NCBI RefSeq assembly: GCF_001411555.2
Contig: NC_049903.1
Span: 18,581,234-18,645,233 of the forward strand
DNA: 64,000 nucleotides
Direction: 5' to 3'
Origin: Juglans regia
Taxonomy: Eukaryota; Streptophyta; Magnoliopsida; Fagales; Juglandaceae
The position numbers and the translations under genes are program-made. Under the pieces are notes generated by a model, which had not been told where the DNA came from, did not search any database, and saw nothing but the letters and a program-made list of their open reading frames with translations. This document shows, piece after piece, positions 47,695 to 58,339 of this stretch (position 1 is the stretch's first letter; every line of letters begins with the position of its first letter).

Positions 47695-47952
47695 TGTTAA
47701 GATAAATCAGCCTCCAACATTAGTTATCTCTTCCAACAGGCTAAAGGATGAGTCCACGAGTTAGGTGCTTATCAGGATAGAGTTGTAGTTGGCTTAGTCC
47801 TATGTATATGGATGGTTATCCTTATCTCCTATATTTTAGGATATTGTACATATCAGTTTGTTCATTGTAAATCTATATCTATAAATACAATACATAAAGG
47901 CAGGATACTTTTATCCTGCCAGCCTCTATTTCATTATTTCTTTCTCTAAGCA
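47695..47952 (+). mobile_element. Copia 3' LTR (about 258 bp)
   Basis: It starts TGTTAAGATAAATCAG directly after the polypurine tract. It has a TATAAATACAATAC TATA-like region near 47880 and an inverted GGCAGGATA...TATCCTGCC hairpin at about 47898-47921. It ends at about 47952 (CTCTAAGCA), where ARIA-like coding sequence on the other strand begins. The 5' LTR partner is not in this window. Confidence 0.75.
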
Positions 47953-48700
47953 ACCTGATAACAGGTTGTAAAGCTCCAGCGAGAACTTTTTTTACCTTTG
48001 GGAATGAGTGGACCAGGTTCCCTACCACACCAACCAATTTATAATGTATAGTGGCATCCTCAAACCAAAGCATTTGTACAAGGATTGGTAGAGCATTGCA
48101 TTCTACAATCTGAGTTTTGTTTCCATCACTTTTAATTCAAGGGTTCGTAGGACCCCTACAACTGTTCTTTATACCCTTGTGCCCGCATACTCGAGTAGTT
48201 GAACAAGAGGAGGGATACCACCTTCAATCCTGACACGGGTTTTAATAAGCTATTTTCATGAGGTTGGGAGTTACCACCATTCTTTGGCATCTTTAACAAA
48301 TCCACAAGATGTGGTAGAGCTCTAGCATCAACTATGAGTTGTTGATGTGCTAGTTTGATAGCAAGAAATCCAAGTGCATAAGCGCTTCCTTTCTCCACCT
48401 CATGCTCATAAGGCATCAGACTGTTGTCGCCTTTTACCACCGTTGGTGGTTGGAGATGCCTTACCAAAGCTGGAACAACTCCACATTCCATTATCACGTT
48501 TACCATGTTCTCAGAGCACTCCAGTTTACCCATTAAAGCTTCCAAATGGGCTTCGGGTCTGACACTAAGCTCTATTAAGCATCGACTAATCGAGAGGAGG
48601 ATGCCCATGGTAGAAGGTTTTTCAAGGTCGAATTCGGATAATGTGGTGCAAGTATCGGCACCATTTGTAAGGGTAGGGATGGTCATTGCCCTTCGAGAAC
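47949..48700 (-). pseudogene. ARIA: ARM-repeat protein pseudogene, ARIA/ABAP1-like
   Basis: Minus-strand matches in family order: CSENMVNVIMECGVVPALVR, HEVEKGSAYALGFLAIKLAH, QQLIVDARALPHLVDLLK, HENSLLK, then (frame-shifted) IVECNALP-like sequence near 48100, DATIHYKLVGVVGNLVHSFP and AGALQPVIRLL. These are armadillo repeats of ARIA-type proteins (ARM repeats plus a C-terminal BTB domain, ABA signalling in Arabidopsis). The stretch between NGGNS and HENSLL is shortened by about 15 residues. The missing introns at known multi-exon positions suggest a cDNA-like origin, but that is inference. The C-terminal ARM repeats and BTB are absent; the fragment ends at the copia LTR. Confidence 0.75.
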
Positions 48701-49654
48701 AGCAATTCCCTATTCAAGAGTGTTTCCTTTGGTACTCAATACAAAGCACAATAGGCAACAACGCTCCAATCACCACCCATTCAGGTTCCAATGCAATATA
48801 CCAAGCAGTAGTTGAACCAAGAAATGGAGAGGGAGCTCTGGATCGGTGTTGAGCAGAGAATAAGGAGAAGCTTCCACCCCGGAACTTCCAAAATGCTCGG
48901 TTGTGGTATAAAACTAGATCTGGCCGTTGAAAGTAATGGAATGGCCAATGATGGGTCGGCAAACTGTGATGGCAGCTCCCCTGACCCCTATGCCATTCCA
49001 TGCTATGTGGTTTTGAAAGGTGGTGTGAATGTCAGGGTCAAAAATCCACAACCCAGAACATGATACCAGAGTGTTCTTGTGTTGCCTAGGCCATTTCACT
49101 TGCTTCATTGGGGAAGGTCTTGCCCAAATTTAGCTCCTTCATTCCTTTCTTGTTTATTTTCCCATTCTGTCGATAGCCATCCATATAGCCATGTCTCGAT
49201 TTGACCATGAGTGAGGTGTGGGAAGAGACAGAGATACTTAGGGACGACTGTTTGTTTAGAAGGTTTTCTCTTAGGGAAGACGTAGAGAAATGAGAGTGAG
49301 AGAGATTTGCACGTTGTAATATAGTCAGACTATTTTTTTGTGGTGAGGGTGAGGGATTTAAGGGAAGTGAGGGAAGATGAATTTCTTTGAAATACACATC
49401 TGTGGACACTGCCATTGTCTCTTCCACCTCTACTGCATTATTTTCTTCTTCCTGCGCAGTTTGGTTTCACAGACCAAGAAGGATTCCTATACTTGATGCT
49501 TGAAAATGTTGCAATTCGCATGCATTTGGTCGAGTAATTTTGTGATCTACAGCATTTTGTCAAGAATCTTTTCCATCAACAGCAAATTTGCTTGTTGTTT
49601 GTTGAAGCTTACCCTATTCCCCATGGAGGATCGTTGGGCTCTGGATACCACTTG
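48701..49654 (-). mobile_element. Retroelement-like internal region with primer-binding site
   Basis: On the minus strand an LTR-like edge (CCTAACA, plus coordinate 49655) is followed after two bases by TGGTATCCAGAGCC, close to the initiator-Met tRNA primer site TGGTATCAGAGC. Downstream (49427-49086) is an open frame of 113 codons starting MEETMAVSTDVYFKEIHLPS, Ser-rich and unrecognised. 48714-49001 is a second small unrecognised frame. No gag or pol motif is visible. It may be a non-autonomous retroelement that carries the ARIA-like fragment. Confidence 0.45.
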
Positions 49655-50039
49655 TTAGGAACCTGCTATGATAGTTGTGATGTAACGTCTAAGGAAATGA
49701 ACGAAGTTGTAACAATGGGTGCTATAATGGAAATAAGAGATGGCTGAAAGTTGTTTGTGAAAATACTAAAGAGAGTCACATGTATATTGATAAGGGATTC
49801 TTCGAGGGAACTCAACCTCCTTACAGATCAAGGTATTGATAACTGTCCAGACGATGCCTCATTCTAGTCCCTTCTCTGACTTATACTGCCAGATTCTTAC
49901 AGCCAAAATGATTGAAATAGTAAAGACTAAATGACAGATATTTGAAATGGAACATTTAAAGCTCAAAACGCAAAGCTTCACTAATGCTAACTGAAACACA
50001 TCATTTTCCTTCACTCTTCGTACGACGGTGTACTCCTTT
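49655..50039 (-). mobile_element. Probable LTR of the preceding retroelement
   Basis: It begins TGTTAGGAACCTGC on the plus strand, the end adjacent to the primer-binding site. The outer end is not evident before 50040, where a different TGTAACGCTCC sequence starts. No coding signal. Confidence 0.4.
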
Positions 50040-50313
50040 TGTAACGCTCCAATGGAAGGCCCAAACCACATGGCCTATACTCCAAAAGGACTAGTCAATG
50101 ATACAATTGGAGCCCCATTGAAACCTTATAAAGAGCAAGAACTTCTCCTTCCCAAGCAATGTGGGATCTCATACACCACCTACCATTATCCATATCATAT
50201 GGGGTATCACAATCTACCCCCCTTAAATTCCCGACGTCCTCGTCGGGCCTGTCCATTGTAGGTGGCACGGCTCAAGTCCCACATTTCTGGTTGGGATAGT
50301 CTCTGATACCAAC
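50040..50313 (-). mobile_element. Gypsy internal leader with primer-binding site, adjoining LTR 50314
   Basis: On the minus strand the LTR 3' end (GGGGCGTTACA) is followed by GTTGGTATCAGAGAC, the initiator-Met tRNA primer site (plus coordinates about 50299-50313). The remaining leader includes a CAATGTGGGATCTCATACAC block and a CCCCCCTTAAATTC block that I associate with plant gypsy leaders. The rest of the element (gag-pol) is absent. This fixes the orientation of the whole LTR family. Confidence 0.75.
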
Positions 50314-53017
50314 TGTAACGCCCCGTCCCCGAGGGTCCAGAGAGTTAACTCTTATAACCTGATAATCAACTCTAACAAGGCTAGAGTACTTCCAAATTCA
50401 AGAATATATATTTTCCCAAACCTCAAATCAAACGTAAATACTTCAATTAAATAAACCATATAAACTCATCTATCCAATTTTCAATCCAACAACCCAAATA
50501 AAAATTCAACTCTTCTTCATGTCTCAAATAACAAATTAGAAATAATGAAACATTAACATAAGTCTCCATAAACCATCTAAATCCATTGAAGCAAACTTAA
50601 GAAATATAAATAACTTCCAACATCAACACTAATACCACGAGATACCCAACAACCATTCATTGCTAATCTTCTCCATAAACTCTAATACTGATCCTCAGCT
50701 GAATCATCAATGTCATCTGAAATATTATGAAGATTAAAGGGGTGAGTTATCAACAACTCAGCAAGTAGAGAGCATATACTAGCATGTAAACATGAGCATT
50801 TATAACATTTGATAAGCAGAACAAAACATTTACTTTCGGAATGCAGAAACAAAACTTTGTACAAAAACATTAGAGTGAAACTTCCAGAAAATAAACTTAT
50901 TCCCAAAAAGAAAATCCGTTGGCATTTCCAAACTGAAAAATTATAATTAAATCATCTCTTAATATCACATCGGGACAATACCATGTTTAACCCTCATGGT
51001 AGGGTTATAAACCACCATTATACCCATGGCTGGGCCATATTCCATGTTTCACCCCCGTGGTAGGGTTATAAACCACCATTATACCCGTGGCTGGGCCATA
51101 TTCCATGTTTCACCCCTGTGGTAGGTTTATAAACCACTATTATACCCGTGGCTGGGCCGTATTCCATGTTTCACCCCCGTGGTAGGGTTATAAACCACCA
51201 TTATACCTGTGGCTGGGCCGTATATCATGTTTCACCCCCGTGGTAGGGTTATAAACAACCATCATACCCGTGGCTGGGCCGTATACCATGTTTCACCCCC
51301 GTGGTAGGGTTATAAACTACCTTTATACCCTTGGCTGGGCCTTAACAGAAAACAGAACAGATATCATCAGAATTAGATCACCATCATATACAGAATCAGA
51401 ACTTCATGCCAAGGTTTTCAGATGACACATCATATCAAAACAAAATACTTAATAGCTTTAGATCATTTCACATGTTCGAGATAAACATAATCAAAATATT
51501 TTCATTTGTTCATAACAAAACTTTTAGATTTTCATATTCGCTCTTTTTGTATAGTTCAGAAATAGAATGCACAAAACTAGCTCATGTCTACACCAGGCAT
51601 GACAGAAAATACTTTCTCTTATAGAATTTATGCATATGCAGAACAAATATCTGAGGTCGTTTTTAGATTTCTTTTCAAAAATAAACATGAATATTTTCAA
51701 AGTCAACCTCATTTCATTTATTTTATGCAAAACTAGTATCTGAACCCCGCTTACCTGACTTCTTCGTATTATCAACACCTTGAGTCAGAACTCTAGTAGT
51801 AACACCACCTAAACAAAAACATATATCCAACATTTAATAACCAATCTAGTAGGCTGCTATTTATTGAGTAATAAATCAAAACAGTCCCTTCACAACTCAA
51901 TAACTATCATAACAATTAAACCCGAATAGCTCTCTCCTCAAACCATTCGTATTTAAAATCCAAAACAACCACCTTTTATCAACATCAAATCAACCAAAAT
52001 TATTTCCAAAACCAACGACAGCAAGTCCCATAATTAAAACATAACCCAAACCAAACTTCACTTCCAACCTTCGAATAAAAAAAATCAGTGCAAGCATCAA
52101 TATTCTAGTTATTGAACAATTTAAGACTTGCATAAAAAATCCAATACAATTAGCTCAAAACTCCCATCAATTTACACTAACTAGTCTCAAATAATAGTCC
52201 AAAACAGTCTCACAAATTTATCCAAAATCATATATCTCATCATCAAGAATTCTATCACACTCAACCACCATAAAATCAGTAACTCTATTACATTACACAG
52301 TCCAAACCTATCATTCAAAAACCACCAATAGCTTCGAGGAACTTACCCCAACATAAATCACATAACTTCAACCACTTCGAATGGCCACTGCAATTCACGT
52401 CCAAAACCTCAACCACTTCGAATGGCCACTGCAATTCACGTCCAAAAATATTCACAACAATCTCTAGTGAAACATAAAACCAGAAAAATATTCACAGCAA
52501 TTCACGTCCAAGAAGAGCAGCTGCGCGAGTAAAACCAGAAAAAAAAAAAGGAAAAAAGAAAGAAGAATAAACATAAAAAGAAAGAGAGAAAAGCCGGATT
52601 GAAGGAAGAAATTACCAAATTTTGTTCAAGAAGCCGAACAAAACTGCAGTGGAAAAAAAAAACAAATTGAAGTTCCCAAACTTTGAGTCGAGCGCACGGT
52701 GAAGGAATGGAGAAGAGGAAAAACATATGAGAGGAACCGATTGAAATGTCTGCAGAAGTGAGTGAAACCAATTCTTGAGCGTGGTAAGAGATGAAAATCA
52801 ACTGCTAAAATCGTGGGTTGGTGCGTACGGTTGAGTAAGATGCGGAAATGCAGAGCAGTGGCGGAGAAAACGCGAAGATGAAGAACAGTGCATCCGGAAA
52901 AGGGAATTAACCAATCACCCAAACGACACCGCTCGGTCTCGCATCACACGCTTGTGGGCTGGGCTTCGTGCACCTGACTAATTTCAAAGGGGCTAGGCCT
53001 AAAGCCCGGTTATTACA
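50314..53017 (-). mobile_element. Gypsy-like LTR (2704 bp), TGTAAC family
   Basis: Left end TGTAACGCCCCGTCCCCG; right end GCCCGGTTATTACA (minus-strand start TGTAATAACCGGGC). It has the family markers GGGGTGAGTTATCAACAACT near 50740 and CGCTTACCTGACTTC near 51748. It abuts copy B segment 4 on its right. No target duplication is checkable because the left partner is a leader fragment. Confidence 0.8.
50980..51345. repeat. 61-bp tandem repeat, six copies, in the LTR
   Basis: The phrase TGGTAGGGTTATAAACCACC recurs near 50998, 51059, 51120, 51181, 51242 and 51303, an even 61-bp step, each followed by ATTATACCCGTGGCTGGGCC. Low divergence between units suggests recent expansion. Confidence 0.95.
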
Positions 53018-53044
53018 CCTTTAATCCTGCATGATACCGTTTCA

Positions 53045-54722
53045 TCTTCAGGTTCATAACAGTCTCGTTGTAGCTTCATCTCTGACTCGAACTATGGGTT
53101 GAATTGGTTTTGCATATTTTTGCAAAGATGATGGTTTCGGTGTTGCTTAATTAATTATTCCAATTGAAACCCAACTGTATTTGTGTTGCTTCTAGAGCTT
53201 GTCTTCTTCATTTTTTATGTGAAAACTTCTTCATTGTTTATGTTAAAAGTTATAACTCGTGAACTTTGGACTTTATAAGCTGAGGAAGACCGATTGAATA
53301 TTTAGTATTCCATCAACCCACATGTATAAAGATCTAAAAAGTATGTTCTCATTCCAACCAAGATCACTATGGGTTGTGATTGAATTAGGTAACCACTAAA
53401 GTCAACACTTAGAAATTGAAACAATTGATAAGGACACAAATTTTAACTTATTTGGTTTCATTATATGGCAGATACTTGAAAAATTATCTTTGATTGAAAA
53501 ATATCTTACACTTTAGAGATAAACATTTTTATTAAAAATATTAAGAAAATGCTATGCCGATGTGCTTGGGCGGTCGATGGCATAGTCTTGCACGGCTTCA
53601 TCGTTGTTAGAGATAATATTCATAATTTAATATTATCTTAATAAAACCATTTGATTTTCATACTTTTCATAATAATCTTCAGAATATTTACTTAATCTCA
53701 TTTTCATTTAATTTTTCTATCGACAGGAACTTATGTTATGTATTCAATTACAATTGAGAATAAAAAAAATGTAACTCAGAAAGTATTTTTTCTTCATTCT
53801 CTTCTCTCATCTTCTTCTCCATTTCAATTTCTATTATATTTTCTATTTTCTATCAATCGTTACCCATCCCACAATCAACAATGATGGGAACATTAACTTC
53901 ATTCATTTAACCATAGATCAAGTGGATTGTTAAGGAAGTGTCCCACTGCTGGCTGTAACCTTCTATTTGCAAGTAACAAGGGTGGTGACTAGGTGTGCCC
54001 GATACACCTCCGATGCCTAAGTCAGTGGTGTATATTAATAAGTCACTCAGATGATAATTCAATGATTAGTTACCTTAATGTATTACCTACTCACAGTATA
54101 TTTAGGCATAACAAGTTACTAATAAGTACCAATGATGATCATCATGCCTAAGCCTTATCTCTTCAGTTACTTTTTTTTTTTTTTAATTAGGGATTACCCC
54201 GAAAATATTGGATTCATCCTAACTGTTATGAACTAACAATCCATTTCACCTTATTAGTAGGCTATGAAGTGGAATCACATAGGTCTCCAAGGCCTGCCTG
54301 CTTTGGCTTTAGGCTGGGCTCCCTCACTGGGCCCATTCCTTGTAAGGGCTTACTCAGGCCCCTCCAGTTACCCCACTAATTCCTTTTATGTGGACGTGAA
54401 GGGAATTATTGAAGATGCAACCCTACTAGTCTCTTCATCTCCCTGAGTCATGGTTATGTTTGACGTGGCACCCAATGGGTGGGTTGCTTACTGGCTCCTC
54501 TTCTGGGCAGGAGTACAATAGAAATTCCGCTAGCCAATTCACCTCCATGGGTCTCGAAGAACTCAAACGTCTGCCATCCCTTTGTGACGCTTGTCCCCTG
54601 AGCCCCTCCTTTTCATTAAATTACCATATCATATAATGATGCGGTTACAAGGCCCCCTCCTCAATTTCCTTTACACGACTGTGTAACCGTCACTCCCCTA
54701 CTCATCCATAATTACCCCTTTC

Positions 54723-54771
<49 letters not shown>

Positions 54772-54851
54772 CCATGCATTCTTGCATTCTTACCTTCCTA
54801 TTTCTTTGCAAAACCCTGGCTTTCCTAAACCCCAACTTCAATCGACTCAAA
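53045..54851. repeat. Copy B upstream segments 4 and 5
   Basis: 53060-53140 and 53380-53575 match copy A 1570-1910; 54233-54851 matches 1936-2675. 53150-53350 and 53580-54232 are absent from copy A. The second gap in A joins at GTCGA, present at both edges, consistent with a deletion in A. The CT microsatellite at 54727-54767 lies here. No gene. Confidence 0.8.
54727..54767. repeat. (CT)n microsatellite, copy B
   Basis: About 20 perfect CT units, orthologous to the shorter run at 2572-2594 in copy A. Confidence 0.95.
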
Positions 54852-56728
54852 ATGGCTCACTGAAGTTCAGCACAACCGTCCACTCAAGATACCCCTTCAT
54901 CTACCCCGGAATCATCCATCTAGAGAGACGTTCCTCGCTTTGAGGGCTTCAAATGGTGATCCATTCTCACCCCTAAGTACCTTCCTAAGTTATAGAGTGC
55001 ATACAAGATACCTGAATCCGTGACTCTTGAGCTTCCCAGTCAGGGAGCAGTTGACGAGGAATGCTTCACTAAGAAACTAGCCTTGGCAGTTTGTGCCTTT
55101 TCCCATGGCTTGAGGCTCCCCTTCATTCATCCCAACTTCATTCTCACTCTTGGCAAGTTCTCCTTTGTAGTTGCATTATTTGGTAGATGGTTTTGGAGCC
55201 TGCTAAGGGGGTGTACCTAGATTTGATCGCTTGAGAGTTCCTGGCCGTTATTCCATCAGAGGCTCGATGGGCAACATCTACAGTGTCCGCACGCGTTTTG
55301 GATGCTTAGCACATTTTGAGTCTTGCCATTCCAACACTAAACAATGGCAAAAAAAATTTGTTTTCCTTTTGAGCCAAGGTTGGTAATTTCCTAATGGTAA
55401 AGCCTCAAGGGGCGAATTCCCTATCATGCCATCTGGACAAAAGTCCATTTGTCCCCTACAAATATTGAGCGCTTGCTAGTCATGCCTTCTCGCTCAAGTG
55501 TGAAAGGCTGTTTTTTTTTTACCAAAACTATAATGCCTCCTAAAAGAGGCATGCTTCTCAAAGTTTTAAAAATCGTTTCGTACCGGCCGGTACGGCCGAT
55601 ATTTGCCGTACTGGCCACTGGGCCGGTACAGATACTACTTGTATTTCGTACTGGCTTAAATACCGGCCGTTTCGGCCTAAATTTTGGCCTGTACCGGCCT
55701 AAATTTCGGCCTGTACCGGCCAATATTTAGGCCTTCATTTTTTTCTTTTTTTCCATTTTTTCAAACTACAAGTTCATTTTTTGACCCCCAATTTAGACTA
55801 GACTATTTATAATTTATATATATGTATGTATTTATATATAATTTATTCATATATAAACTATTATTTTAGAATATAATTGTTATATATATTTATATATATA
55901 ATTTATTCATATATCGACTATCCCGAAACGGTACACGAAATGGTACCGGTACCGAAATATTTCGTTCCAGTGCCTTGACCGGTACGCCATCCAGTACGGT
56001 ATTCAAAACATTGATGCTTCTTCCCCCGCTAAGAAAACAAGCAAACACACTCGCCCAGAGCGTTCCACCCATCAAGAGGAGGCTAGCAATACTCCCATGC
56101 CACCGCCGACTAGAGGCCATTGGGCATCTAGAGGCTATTGTGATGCCCAAATTCTTACCCATGATGGGGAGCCGCCTTTATACACGCCACTTCCTGCCAC
56201 CAGACCTCCAACGCCACGCGAGAGCTCCCCTAGTGTTTAGGGACTTGGCCATTGCTTTTGACTTGGCTAGGTGCTTAACGACTTGGCCGCTGCTTTTGAT
56301 TTTGACCACCCTTCTCGGGAGTTTGGTGCCTTGGCCTCATCGCCCTCCTTTGAGCTTCCCATAATTCTTCCATCTGGTTTGGGAGAATACGAAGGAGATG
56401 GCGAGGTGGATATCTGTGCTACCTTTTCGCTGGGTCTTGGCCCTCTAACACCTTCGGACGCCACCCCACCTACTAATGGCGACCAAGGTGAAGGTTAGGG
56501 GGAACAGGCCGCCATTGCCTCTTACAACGCGCTTGGCAAAAGAGAAAACACTACAAGCTCTCAACCTACTATAGTGTATGGGGGTGAGACCCTGCCCTCC
56601 AAGATGGACCCCAGTGGCAACGGGTATCCATCACTTTTCTGTTTGACCCAACCTTTGGGGAAGAAGAGGAATCTTTCCCTCACGAGGAGGATATTACTTC
56701 TAAGTACTGTAGGGGCATGGAGGATACT
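54852..56728 (+). pseudogene. Gag-like 'putative gypsy-type transposon' pseudogene, copy B
   Basis: From the ATG at 54852 it is collinear with copy A but extends further. An open piece at 55020-55220 reads GAVDEECFTKKLALAVCAFS, then HGLRLPFIHPNFILTLGKFS, the best-preserved family motif. It is interrupted by a hAT-type MITE (55561-56013). After that, KKTSKHTRPERSTHQEEAS and a 75-codon open piece (56271-56498, acidic and Pro-rich) represent its variable C-terminal region. Stops throughout. It is cut at 56728 by an LTR. Confidence 0.6.
55561..56013. mobile_element. hAT-type MITE (453 bp) with 8-bp TSD ATGCTTCT
   Basis: The left end CAAAGTTTTAAAAATCG is the inverse of the right end CGGTATTCAAAACATTG with a few mismatches. 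ATGCTTCT is present on both sides (55553-55560 and 56014-56021), the 8-bp duplication of hAT elements. The interior has multiple TACCGGCC / GGCCGGTAC motifs in both orientations and an AT-rich centre. Non-coding. Confidence 0.92.
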
Positions 56729-58031
56729 TGTAACACCCTTATCCCGGAGGTTCGGAGAGTTAGTACTTAATACTTAATATAACCTTCAATAACACAACCA
56801 TGAAATCCAGAAACTTTCAAAAAATATCAATTCATTTACTCAACCCAAAGATCTATATTCCTTCATAAGGGCAATAAAGAAATTCCCAATAACATAAATT
56901 AAAAACTCTCCAAAGACTCGAAAATATCCTTAATTCATCAAATCAAAATAACTGAAAATAAATCAATTTACTACTACTACTCTCAAATAAGCATTTGTAC
57001 CATCAGACACTTATTCCACTATGATCATCACACCTTGCTAAAATTTCCTACTCTTGTTCTCCAGCTGGACCATCAAAATTATCTAAAAAATATTTGGTGA
57101 TAAGGGGTGAGTTATCAACAACTCAGAAGCAGATAACATATACATGACCATTTACAGAGTTTAGAATGCAGAAAAAAATATTTACTTTCGAAATGCAAAA
57201 TGCAGAATATTGTTTTCAAAATGCAGCGTCAAAACATGTTATCAAAAATATGAGAGCGAAAGTTCGAAAATATTCATAATCAAAATCCCTTTGGCATAGC
57301 ATAAACTGAAATATCACATCTTATCTTATCATATAAGAACAAATACCATGTTTAACCCCCGTGGTAGGGTTGTGCAAACCCCGGTAGCTAACCGAGCAGA
57401 AACAGAATGTGAATCTTCCCCTTATTCATTCTTGGAGCCCCGAGTGTGTACATAGGAAAGACCACGCAGAAAACCACTTTATTTCCATTGTGGGTGCACC
57501 AGAAATAGAAAAGTTGGTACCAACCCGAACAGAGGCCACAGTTTTACACCCGTGGTGAGGTCAGAACGGAACAGAAATAGAAACAGAATGTTATGCCAAA
57601 GGTTTTTCAGAAATCACATCAGATCATATCAGAGTACAAAAAATCTTCATAACAGAACAAAATGATATCACGACATAATTTATGCATAAAATTTCATATT
57701 CTCTCTCTTTTCACAGTTCAGAAAGAGAATGTCAAAAATAAGCTCATGTCTATACCAGTCATGATAGAAAATAATTTCTTCTAAAACAGAATCTCATGAG
57801 TAATACAGAACAAATAACTAAGGTAGTTTAAATTTCTTTTCATAATCAAATATGTATATTTTCCAAAAATAACCTCAACTCATTTTATTTTAATGCAAAG
57901 TTTAGCATAGGAACCCCGCTTACCTGAACTTCTTAGCATTTTCAGAATTCCTCAAAAATGTCAAAAAATAATTAATCATCACCTATAAAATAATCACGTA
58001 ATTCTCATAAATTTCTAATTAGTTTCGTTAC
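56729..58031 (-). mobile_element. Gypsy-like LTR, TGTAAC family, interrupted by hAT
   Basis: It begins TGTAACACCCTTATCCCG and matches the solo LTR at 13872 along its first 1.3 kb, including GCAGAAACAGAATGTGAATC and the GGAGCCCCGAGTGTG block, so both belong to the same subfamily. At about 58031 homology is broken by the hAT transposon. The rest should lie to the right of the window. Left flank 5-mer: ATACT (56724-56728). Confidence 0.8.
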
Positions 58032-58339
58032 TAGGGGTGTAATTTTAAACCCGAAAACTGGAAAATCGGACTGGACCGGTTTTACCGGTTTTGAACCGGT
58101 CGGGTCCGGGACCGGTTCCAAAAATCCTAAAACCGGCCGGTTCCGGTCCGATTCTGGTTTTAGGATTTTTGGGACCAGACCGGTCCATTAAAAAATATAC
58201 AAAAAAAAATATTTTTATATATAAGTTATTAAGTTTTATACAATATATTTTATATATATATATTAATATATAAATTTATAAATTTATATGTGAAATTTTT
58301 ATATATAATATATAAAATTATACATATTCATATATGAAA

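Noticed and set aside
50299..50313. tRNA gene fragment
   Set aside because: The initiator-Met complement is a retroelement primer-binding site; there is no cloverleaf around it.
50980..51345. Possible CRISPR-like array
   Set aside because: A continuous 61-bp tandem repeat without unique spacers, within a plant LTR.
55424..55730. ORFs of 99 (minus) and 93 (plus) codons
   Set aside because: Cross the left end of the hAT-type MITE; the repeated GGCCGGTAC words keep both strands open.
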